Below the pieces are notes generated by a model, which saw nothing but the letters and a program-made list of their open reading frames with translations, ran no database searches and was not told the DNA's origin. Positions 8,043 through 15,308 of a stretch of DNA of 36,011 bases are shown here, in pieces (the stretch's first letter is position 1; each line of letters starts with the position of its first letter). Both the position numbers and the translations under genes were made by a program. Source of the stretch: Hyphomonadaceae bacterium (GTDB taxonomy: Bacteria > Pseudomonadota > Alphaproteobacteria > Caulobacterales > Hyphomonadaceae); assembly GCA_022760335.1 (NCBI GenBank), contig JALEGE010000002.1:1-36011 (forward strand). The letters are read 5' to 3'.

Positions 8043-10151
8043 CTACTCCGCCGCGGCGGCAAAGCGAATGGCCGCGCCGCCACCTGCGGCCATCCAGAAG
8101 CCGAGGGAGTCTTCAGACGTCACTTCCTGGCTTTCAATCCGGATGGAATAGGGGTTGGTGTCCCAGTCCGCGCCGGGGCCGTCGAGATACATTTCCGCGC
8201 GATAGGTCAGGCCGGGTGTGAGGAAATCCAGGTCGAGATCGACCTTGCGCTCATACTCGTCCGTCACTGCGCCGAGATACCAGTCCTGCCCGCCGCGCTC
8301 CTGGCGTGCGGTGACGACGAAATCGCCGACCTCGCCCTGGAGCGTGATGGACTCTTCCCAGTCCGTCGGCACGTCACGGATGAACTGGAAGGCGTCTGGA
8401 TGTGCGGCATAATTCTCCGGCAGGTCGGCAGCCATCTGGATCGGCGAATAGATCGTCACATAAAGCGCGAGCTGCTTCGCGAGTGTGGAGGGCACGCGGT
8501 TCTGATCCTCCTCGCCATTCGGCATCAGGTCGAAAATGCCCGGCGTGAAATCGAAGGGTCCGGCCAGCATGCGCGTGAAAGGCAGGATGGCCTGGTGCTC
8601 GACCGTGTTGGGCGGCGTGCCCCAGGCATTGAACTCCATGCCACGCGCGCCCTCGCGGGAGACGGCATTAGGGTAGGTGCGGCGCAGCCCGGTATCGCGT
8701 GCCGGCTCATGGGCGTTGATGGCAATCTGGTGGCGGTGGGCGGCTTCCAGGACGCGGATATCGTGCTCCACCCGCTCCTGGCTGTCATGCCAGGTGTAGC
8801 GGGCAAATCCGTCTTCATCGACCAGTTTCAGGTCGCTGCCATCGGCGACATAGCCAGTCTTTACGGTGTGGATGCCATTGGCTTCATAGAGCGCGTAGGC
8901 GTCCTCCATCTGGTTTTCGTAATTGGTGATATTGCCCGAGGTTTCGTGGTGGCCGATCAGTTCTACGCCGCGCTCGGCGGCGTAGCGGCCAAGCTCTTCA
9001 ATGTCGAAATCGGGGTAGGGTTCGCCGAAACGGAAGAGATCGCCATTGTTGAACCAGTCGCCATCCCAGCCGACATTCCAGCCTTCCACCAGCACGCCGG
9101 AGAAGCCGTTCTCGGCGGCGAAGTCGATATAGTCCTTGGTGTTTTCCGTCGTCGCACCATGCTCCGGGCCGGAGCCCCAAGTGTAGGTTCCGATATGCAT
9201 TCCCCACCAGATGCCGACATATTTTCCGGGGGTGAAATAAGAAACATCGCCCAGCTTGTTGGGCTCATTCAGGTTCAGATAGATGTCGGTGCCATTGGCG
9301 AGGCCGGCCGCGTCATCAGCAATCTGGATCACCCGCCAGGGTGTAACGAAGGCGCCATCCAGGCGCGCCTTCACGCCGTCATGGCGCGGGGCGAGGTCGG
9401 CCTCCAGCTCGCCGCCCCGGCGCTGGTCGATCCACATCCCGGCATAGTTCACCAGCGCGGCCTCGTGGATGGCGAGATGCGTGCCGTCTTCCAGACGCAG
9501 GGTCAGCGGCGTGTTGGCGCGCGGGACCTCCGAGACCGGGGTGGTCTTGTAAGTGTATTCTAGGCGGTTGAATTCCCCCGCCGGTGTCCACCAGGCGGTG
9601 GCATCGCCATCGACATTGAAGCGCGTGATTTCGTCCACCACGGCACGTGGGCCGGTGTCGGGCACCTCATAGCGGAAGCCGACGCCGCTATCGAAAGCGC
9701 GAACGCGCAGATCATAGCCATGCGTGCCGCCATCTGCATCGCGCAGGGCGATAAGCAACTCATTGTGCTCGTCGCGGACCAGCCGACGCTCGCCCCAGGG
9801 CTGTTCCCAGGTCTCGTCAGCGGAAGCCTCCGTCACGGCAGTGATGATCAGCCCCTCGTCGAGATCGGCGCCCTCGGCAAAGCGCAGGCCGAGCCGGGAG
9901 GGGGCGACGATCTCTGCCCCGTCCAGGGTGACGGCATAAGCCGGCTGACCATTGGCGCTGGTGAGTTCAAGGCTTATCCGGCCATTGGGAGATGTAATTT
10001 GCGCGCGCTCCAGCGAGACGATTGTTTCGGTAACAGGCCTTGGTGTGGCCACTTCGGATTCAGGATTGGCGGGGTTGACGGCGCAACCAGCCAGTATCAG
10101 GCCGGCCAGGCAGGCTAGCCTGGGCTTGATGTGTATGTGATTTGCGAACAT
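8043..10151 (-). CDS. GH97 alpha-glucosidase lipoprotein (SusB-like)
   Basis: A 702-residue GH97 glycosidase. The start at 10151 is chosen because a GGGAGG ribosome site lies 8 bases upstream and the product opens with a lipoprotein signal (LAGC, Cys23); the frame stays open further upstream without these. Order: N-terminal beta-sandwich (about 50-290), catalytic barrel (about 300-600), C-terminal beta domain. The motif 'INAHE' followed 24 residues later by 'GMEFNAW' matches the spacing of the general-base and acid glutamates of inverting GH97 enzymes such as Bacteroides SusB, so an inverting alpha-glucosidase is likely. It would release glucose from maltooligosaccharides in the periplasm or at a membrane. 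It is the first gene of the minus-strand operon, with an operator-like site at 10214-10230. Confidence 0.93.
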   Translation of the reverse strand: MFANHIHIKPRLACLAGLILAGCAVNPANPESEVATPRPVTETIVSLERAQITSPNGRISLELTSANGQPAYAVTLDGAEIVAPSRLGLRFAEGADLDEGLIITAVTEASADETWEQPWGERRLVRDEHNELLIALRDADGGTHGYDLRVRAFDSGVGFRYEVPDTGPRAVVDEITRFNVDGDATAWWTPAGEFNRLEYTYKTTPVSEVPRANTPLTLRLEDGTHLAIHEAALVNYAGMWIDQRRGGELEADLAPRHDGVKARLDGAFVTPWRVIQIADDAAGLANGTDIYLNLNEPNKLGDVSYFTPGKYVGIWWGMHIGTYTWGSGPEHGATTENTKDYIDFAAENGFSGVLVEGWNVGWDGDWFNNGDLFRFGEPYPDFDIEELGRYAAERGVELIGHHETSGNITNYENQMEDAYALYEANGIHTVKTGYVADGSDLKLVDEDGFARYTWHDSQERVEHDIRVLEAAHRHQIAINAHEPARDTGLRRTYPNAVSREGARGMEFNAWGTPPNTVEHQAILPFTRMLAGPFDFTPGIFDLMPNGEEDQNRVPSTLAKQLALYVTIYSPIQMAADLPENYAAHPDAFQFIRDVPTDWEESITLQGEVGDFVVTARQERGGQDWYLGAVTDEYERKVDLDLDFLTPGLTYRAEMYLDGPGADWDTNPYSIRIESQEVTSEDSLGFWMAAGGGAAIRFAAAAE

Positions 10152-10213
10152 GTGCTGGCCTCCCGGGTGCGAACCTTTGGCAGGTTTCTTTCTCGATGCG
10201 AGAAGACCATAGA

Positions 10214-10230
10214 TGCGCAATTTATTGCAA
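10214..10230 (-). promoter_or_regulatory. Operator-like site 1 (GH97 side)
   Basis: Read on the minus strand the site is TTGCAATAAATTGCGCA, an inverted repeat GCAAT-AA-ATTGC. It lies 63 bp before the GH97 start in the divergent promoter region and matches three other sites in the locus. Probable binding site of the local LacI-family regulator. Confidence 0.65.
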
Positions 10231-10359
10231 GCCACTTTTTTTCGAAAATCACGGCTGTGAATATTATAATAAATCTTTGTTCTGCAATAAATAAAGGAGA
10301 TTGAGGGTTGATTGTATGTTTTTGCCTTGCCGCGGTGCAAAAACCATGATTTCCTTGTT

Positions 10360-10376
10360 TTGCAAAAACTTGCGAA
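10360..10376 (+). promoter_or_regulatory. Operator-like site 2 (GH13 side)
   Basis: TTGCAAAAACTTGCGAA, an imperfect inverted repeat GCAAA-AA-CTTGC, ends 27 bp before the start of the plus-strand GH13 operon that also contains the LacI gene. Its position suits repression and autoregulation. It shares TTGCA....TTGCGAA with the site before the TonB-dependent receptor at 15244. Confidence 0.65.
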
Positions 10377-10403
10377 GCCGTGTCGACTTACGCGAGGTGG
10401 AGG

Positions 10404-12290
10404 ATGAAAGTAATTCATGCATGTCTTGCGAGGCTGTGCGGGTTCGTTCTTGCTGGTGCCGTGAGTGTTGCGGGCTGTGCGGTCAGTACCGCTAATTCGC
10501 AAGGTATTTCCGATCTAGACCGTCCGCCTGAAGACGAGGTCATCTATTTCGTGATGCCCGACCGGTTCGAGAATGGCGATCCGTCCAATGATCGCGGCGG
10601 GCTTGAGGGCGGACCGCTGGAAACCGGCTTCGATCCCACTCACAAGGGCTTCTATCATGGCGGGGATCTCGCCGGCCTTACCGCTCGGCTCGGCTATATC
10701 CAGGGGCTTGGCGCGACGGCGATCTGGCTGACACCGATCTTCGAGAACAAGCCGGTGCAGGGCCCGCCAGGGCTCGAATCTTCCGGCTATCACGGTTACT
10801 GGATCACCGATTTTACCAATGTGGACCCGCATCTTGGCACGCGCGAGGAGTTCCGCGCTTTTGTCGAGGCCGCTCATGCGCGCGGCATGAAAGTCTATAT
10901 GGACATCATCACCAACCACACCGCCGATGTGATCAAGTATGCCGAGTGCCATGGCCCGGATGCGCTGGCGGACTACCGCGAGCAGGGCATTTGCCCTTAT
11001 CGCAGCCTTGGCGACTATCCCTTCACGACGGTGGGCGATGCGAACGGCACGCCGATCAATCATGGCTTTCTCGGCCTGGGGGCGGGCGACCTGACAGGCG
11101 AGAATTTCGCCCGGCTGACGCGTCCTGATTATGCCTACACGCCCTATGTGCCGCGCGAGGAGCGGGACGCGAAAACGCCGGCCTGGCTCAATGATCCGAT
11201 CCATTATCACAATCGCGGCGACACGCGCTTTGAGGGCGAGAATTCCCGGCTTGGCGACTTTGCGGGCCTGGATGACCTGATGACCGAAAGCCCGGTTGTG
11301 GTCGACGGCATGATCGAGATCTACAAGCAATGGATCACGGACTACCGCGTGGACGGCTTCCGCATTGATACCGCCCGGCATGTGAATCCGGAATTCTGGC
11401 AGCAATTCATCCCGGCGATCGAGACGCATGCGCGCGCTGAGGGCATCGACCATTTCCACATTTTCGGCGAGGTCTATGAATTCGATCCCGGCCAGCTTGC
11501 CGTGTTCACCACGCGCGACCAGCTGCCGACCGTGCTCGATTTCGCCTTCCAGGGCCGGGTGCGCGGCCTGCTGGTGGATGGTGCGCCGGCGCGCGAGCTG
11601 GAACGTCTGTTCGAGGTGGATGCGGTCTATGCGGGCGGCGAGGCCACCGCGCGCCGGCTGCCGACCTTTCTCGGCAATCACGATATGGGCCGGTTCGCCG
11701 GCATGCTGGCTGAGGCCCATCCGGAGATGGCGGCTGAAGAACAGCTTGCACGCGTGCGGCTGGCCCATGCCGTCATGATGTTCTCGCGCGGTGTGCCGAC
11801 CATCTATTATGGCGACGAGCAGGGCTTTGTGTCCGATGGCGGTGACCAGGCCGCGCGCGAGGACATGTTCGCGAGTGAAGTTGCCTCCTATAATGACAAT
11901 GCCCTGCTCGGCACGGATGCGACGACGGCTGAGCGCAATTTCGATAGCCAGCACCCGCTCTATCGCGCGATTGCCGAACTGGCCGCCATCCGCAGCGCCC
12001 ATACGGCCCTGCGTCAGGGGCCGCAGGCGGTGCGCCATTCCGACCTGGAGGGCGGTCTCATCGTGCTGTCGCGTTTCGCGCCGGACCGGAATTCCGAATA
12101 TGTGATCGCCTTCAATGCCGATCTCACCGAGCGCCAGGTCAATATCCCGGTCGATGGCCGCGCGCGCGACTGGGTGTCGGCACATGGTGTTTGCCAGCCG
12201 ACTTCGCCGACGCCGGGGGCCTATTCGCTCACCGTTCCGGCGCTTGATTTCCTTGTCTGCCATGCCGAGTTTGTGGAGCCGGTTGAATGA
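10404..12290 (+). CDS. GH13 alpha-amylase-family lipoprotein
   Basis: A 628-residue GH13 enzyme. The ATG at 10404 follows a GAGGTGGAGG ribosome site and gives a lipoprotein signal (VAGC, Cys25); an earlier in-frame start adds eight unlikely residues. Motifs: region I DIITNH (167-172), nucleophile Asp322 in GFRIDTA, acid/base Glu356 in FGEVYEF, and NHDMGRF with Asp427. The N-terminal 'VIYFVMPDRFENGDPSND' is typical of secreted alpha-amylases and cyclomaltodextrinase-like enzymes. Probable role: endo-cleavage of starch or dextrins in the periplasm or on a membrane. It overlaps the next gene by ATGA and is the first gene of the plus-strand operon. Subfamily not assigned. Confidence 0.92.
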   Translation: MKVIHACLARLCGFVLAGAVSVAGCAVSTANSQGISDLDRPPEDEVIYFVMPDRFENGDPSNDRGGLEGGPLETGFDPTHKGFYHGGDLAGLTARLGYIQGLGATAIWLTPIFENKPVQGPPGLESSGYHGYWITDFTNVDPHLGTREEFRAFVEAAHARGMKVYMDIITNHTADVIKYAECHGPDALADYREQGICPYRSLGDYPFTTVGDANGTPINHGFLGLGAGDLTGENFARLTRPDYAYTPYVPREERDAKTPAWLNDPIHYHNRGDTRFEGENSRLGDFAGLDDLMTESPVVVDGMIEIYKQWITDYRVDGFRIDTARHVNPEFWQQFIPAIETHARAEGIDHFHIFGEVYEFDPGQLAVFTTRDQLPTVLDFAFQGRVRGLLVDGAPARELERLFEVDAVYAGGEATARRLPTFLGNHDMGRFAGMLAEAHPEMAAEEQLARVRLAHAVMMFSRGVPTIYYGDEQGFVSDGGDQAAREDMFASEVASYNDNALLGTDATTAERNFDSQHPLYRAIAELAAIRSAHTALRQGPQAVRHSDLEGGLIVLSRFAPDRNSEYVIAFNADLTERQVNIPVDGRARDWVSAHGVCQPTSPTPGAYSLTVPALDFLVCHAEFVEPVE

Positions 12291-13981
12291 GTGACGTGAT
12301 TTCGACCGCATCTGATACGAGCCTTGCCGGCACTGCCGAGCCGTCCGGCGAGCCCTGGTGGAAGGGTGCGGTCATCTACCAGATCTATCCGCGCAGCTAT
12401 CGCGACACGACGGGCGATGGCATCGGGGATCTGAAAGGCATTTGCGAGAAGCTGGACCATGTCGCCTCCCTCGGCGTGGATGCCATCTGGCTCTCGCCTT
12501 TTTTTACTTCGCCCATGCATGATTATGGCTATGACGTTGCCGATTATTGCGATGTCGATCCGATCTTCGGCACGCTAGAGGATTTCGATGCGCTGGTCGA
12601 AAAGGCGCACAGGCTTGGCCTGAAAGTGATCATCGACCAGGTCTACAGCCACACCTCAGACGAGCATCCCTGGTTTGCCGAAAGCCGGGAAGACCGCACC
12701 AATCCCAAGGCCGACTGGTATGTCTGGGCCGATGCGAAGCCGGACGGCTCGCCGCCCTCGAACTGGCAGTCGGTCTTCGGTGGGCCAGCCTGGCAATGGG
12801 ATGCGCGCCGCAAGCAGTATTACATGCACAATTTCCTCACTTCCCAGCCGGACCTCAACCTGCACAATCGCGCGGTTCAGGATGTCTTGCTGGATGCCGC
12901 GCGCTTCTGGCTCGATCGCGGCGTGGATGGCTTCCGGCTGGATGCGATCAATTTCGCGATGCATGATCGGAAACTGACCGACAATCCGCCCTCGGGCTTG
13001 CCCATGGACCGCGTGACACGCCCGTTTGACATGCAGCGTCACGTCAACAGCATGTCCCAGCCGGAGGTGCCCGCCTTCCTGGAGCGGATCCGGGCACTGC
13101 TGGACCAGTATGGCGTGCGGTTCACCGTGGCCGAGGTTGGCGGGCCGCAGCCGCTCGGCGAAATGAAAGCCTTCACCGAGGGCGAAGCTCGGCTCAACTC
13201 GGCCTACAGTTTCGATTTTCTCTATGCCCAGGACCTCACCATCGGAACGGTGCAGGATTCCCTGTCGGCCTGGAGCGGAGCTGAGGGTGAGGGTTGGCCG
13301 TCCTGGGCCTTTTCCAATCACGACGCCCCGCGCGCGGTGTCGCGCTGGAGCGGCGCGCATGACCAGCGCCAGGTCTCGCGTCTCCTGATGCTTCTGCTGC
13401 TCAGCCTGCGCGGCAATGCCTTCATCTATCAGGGCGAGGAGCTTGGTCTGCCGCAGGCCGATGTTCCGTTTGAGGCGCTGAAGGACCCCGAGGCGATCGA
13501 AAACTGGCCGCACACGCTGGGCCGCGATGGCGCGCGCACGCCGATGCCCTGGACGGATGATGCGCCGTTCTTTGGTTTCTCGCGGGGTGATGCCTGGCTG
13601 CCTCCGGATCCTGCACATGGTCCGCTCTGTGTGACCAGTCAGGAGGCCTCGCCCGGCTCGTGTCTGAATGTAACGCGGCAGCTGCTACGTCTCCGCCAGG
13701 ATGCGCAGGCCTTGCGAATTGGGGCGCAATCATTCCTGCACGGATCGAATGCCATATTGGCATTTGAACGCTCAGTTGAGGATGACTTAATTGTGTGTGC
13801 CTTCAATTTGGGGGATGTCGAAGCTGTCTGGCGTCCTGAGGGCGGTGGTGAGAAGTGGCAAGTCCTGGCAACGCAGGATGGTGTTGTCGATTCTGCTGCC
13901 GCATTTCCGGGGCGGCTGGCACCGAAGACGGGATACTGGGCAAGGCGCAAACGCCTCAGTGCGGACAATGAGTTGGATTGA
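12287..13981 (+). CDS. Cytoplasmic GH13 alpha-glucosidase
   Basis: A 564-residue exo-alpha-glucosidase of the oligo-1,6-glucosidase/alpha-glucosidase branch of GH13 (probably subfamily 23). There is no signal peptide, so it is cytoplasmic. Motifs: QIYPRSY near 32-38, region I DQVYSH (117-122), QPDLN (187-191), nucleophile Asp219 (GFRLDAIN), acid/base Glu283 (VAEVGG), and NHD with Asp346. The residue after the nucleophile is Ala rather than Val, which in this group goes with alpha-1,4 rather than alpha-1,6 preference (family knowledge). It would convert imported maltose and maltodextrin to glucose for the glucokinase encoded at 25378. It overlaps the upstream GH13 gene by 4 bp, and the LacI gene follows 19 bp after its stop. 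Confidence 0.94.
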   Translation: MSDVISTASDTSLAGTAEPSGEPWWKGAVIYQIYPRSYRDTTGDGIGDLKGICEKLDHVASLGVDAIWLSPFFTSPMHDYGYDVADYCDVDPIFGTLEDFDALVEKAHRLGLKVIIDQVYSHTSDEHPWFAESREDRTNPKADWYVWADAKPDGSPPSNWQSVFGGPAWQWDARRKQYYMHNFLTSQPDLNLHNRAVQDVLLDAARFWLDRGVDGFRLDAINFAMHDRKLTDNPPSGLPMDRVTRPFDMQRHVNSMSQPEVPAFLERIRALLDQYGVRFTVAEVGGPQPLGEMKAFTEGEARLNSAYSFDFLYAQDLTIGTVQDSLSAWSGAEGEGWPSWAFSNHDAPRAVSRWSGAHDQRQVSRLLMLLLLSLRGNAFIYQGEELGLPQADVPFEALKDPEAIENWPHTLGRDGARTPMPWTDDAPFFGFSRGDAWLPPDPAHGPLCVTSQEASPGSCLNVTRQLLRLRQDAQALRIGAQSFLHGSNAILAFERSVEDDLIVCAFNLGDVEAVWRPEGGGEKWQVLATQDGVVDSAAAFPGRLAPKTGYWARRKRLSADNELD

Positions 13982-14000
13982 GGAAAGTCAGGGCGTGAGC

Positions 14001-15029
14001 ATGGCGGATGACAGTGATTCCAAGCGGCGCAATGTGCGTCTGGAAGACTTGGCCAAACAGGCTGGAGTCTCGATCTCGACTGTTTCGCGGGCGCTGAATG
14101 ATAGCCCGGCAGTGAATCGGCGCACCAAGCAGGCGATCTGGAAATTGGCGCGTGAACTGGATTATCCCTTTCGCCGCTATATGCCGACCGGACCGATCGG
14201 GGCGGATGCCACTATTGCGGTTGTTGTGCCTGTCCCGCAGGCGCGCGATGCGCACATCCACGACCCGTTTTTCTTCGAGTTGCTTTCCGGGATTGGTGAT
14301 GCGGCGCGCGAGCGAGGCTGTGATGTTCTGATCAGTCATACCACGCCGACAAGCTATGATGACCTTGCCTATGCAATGAGCACGAGCCGCGCAAATGGGG
14401 TGATCTTCATTGGTCAGTCCAGTCTGCACCGCGAGTTCAACCGCCTTGCCGAGGCGGAGGACCGGTTTGTTGTGTGGGGCGCAGAACTGCCCGAACAATC
14501 TTACTGTTCTGTCGGCAGTGACAATGTTCAGGGTGGGCGGCGCGCGACATCCCATCTTGCTCGGTTGGGGCGCAAGCAGATCGCCTTTTTGGGGGATACG
14601 ATTGCGCCTGAGGCTATGCAGCGCTTTCGCGGATACCAGGAGGCGTTGGAGCGCCATGGTCTGGAGCAGAATCCGCAATTGGCTGTTCCGGCACATTTTG
14701 AGGTCGAGTCTGCGGAGGCTTCGGTCCAGAGCATGATCGAGTCCGGTCTCGAATTTGATGGCATTGCGGCAGCGAGCGACCTGATTGCGCTGGGTGCTGT
14801 GCGCGCATTGCACAAGGCTGGGCGCAGTGTGCCGGGCGACGTTTCGGTTGTCGGCTATGACAATGTGCCTTTCAGCCGTTATTCCTCACCAGCCCTGACC
14901 ACGGTTTCGCAGGATGTCGGCACCGCGGGGCGGATCCTTGTTTCCAAGATCCTGGATTCCTCGGGCGCGATCAGTCGGTCTGAGCGAACCTCTACCGACC
15001 TCATTGTCCGCCAGTCTTGCGGAGCTTAG
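14001..15029 (+). CDS. LacI-family regulator of the maltodextrin locus
   Basis: About 342 residues. The N-terminal LacI HTH (about 12-60) contains 'VRLEDLAKQAGVSISTVSRALNDSPAVN' features and the hinge helix region. The rest is a periplasmic-binding-protein-like effector domain ending in 'DVSVVGYDNVPFSRYSSPALTTV'. I chose the ATG at 14001; a GTG at 13995, 7 bases after AGGAAAG (13981-13987), is equally plausible and adds two residues. It is the last gene of the GH13 operon, so it is probably autoregulated. The expected effector is maltose, a maltodextrin or glucose, by context. It is the natural candidate to bind the inverted GCAAN-NN-NTTGC sites at 10214, 10360, 15076 and 15244. Confidence 0.93.
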   Translation: MADDSDSKRRNVRLEDLAKQAGVSISTVSRALNDSPAVNRRTKQAIWKLARELDYPFRRYMPTGPIGADATIAVVVPVPQARDAHIHDPFFFELLSGIGDAARERGCDVLISHTTPTSYDDLAYAMSTSRANGVIFIGQSSLHREFNRLAEAEDRFVVWGAELPEQSYCSVGSDNVQGGRRATSHLARLGRKQIAFLGDTIAPEAMQRFRGYQEALERHGLEQNPQLAVPAHFEVESAEASVQSMIESGLEFDGIAAASDLIALGAVRALHKAGRSVPGDVSVVGYDNVPFSRYSSPALTTVSQDVGTAGRILVSKILDSSGAISRSERTSTDLIVRQSCGA

Positions 15030-15075
15030 CCTGATGCGTTGAGGTTATGCGGGCGAAGATTGTTTGCGCATGATT

Positions 15076-15092
15076 TTGCAAAAATTTGCATT
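15076..15092 (+). promoter_or_regulatory. Operator-like site 3 (receptor promoter)
   Basis: TTGCAAAAATTTGCATT contains a perfect 14-bp inverted repeat TGCAAA-AA-TTTGCA. It lies in the AT-rich 279-bp gap between the LacI gene and the receptor gene. A further TTGC half-site lies 12 bp upstream. It matches sites 1, 2 and 4. Confidence 0.65.
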
Positions 15093-15243
15093 TCTTTTTT
15101 GTTATCGATGCGTGACTCTTGGTTTGTGGCGAAAATATTACAGTTTAGCCGAAGAATTTGCGACGTTAGGTGATTTTGGGAGAGGTTTTCACGCGCTTTA
15201 CATTGCGGCGCAGCGTAATTTTGGGTTGTGTTTTGCTGTAACT

Positions 15244-15260
15244 TTGCATTAATTTGCGAA
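15244..15260 (+). promoter_or_regulatory. Operator-like site 4 (receptor leader)
   Basis: TTGCATTAATTTGCGAA lies 48 bp before the receptor GTG start. It shares TTGCA, a central AA and TTGCGAA with site 2. Together with site 3, 168 bp upstream, it could allow looping by a LacI-type tetramer. Confidence 0.6.
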
Positions 15261-15308
15261 AAGCAGTTCACGCCGCATAGAAAATCAAAAGCGGCACGGG
15301 AGGACGTT

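Noticed and set aside
7446-9563. 705-residue plus-strand open frame opposite GH97 and the porter
   Set aside because: Same cause: GC-rich antisense frame across a gene junction with clear families on the other strand.
10515-12311. 598-residue minus-strand open frame opposite the GH13 gene
   Set aside because: Antisense shadow; the plus strand carries all GH13 catalytic motifs.
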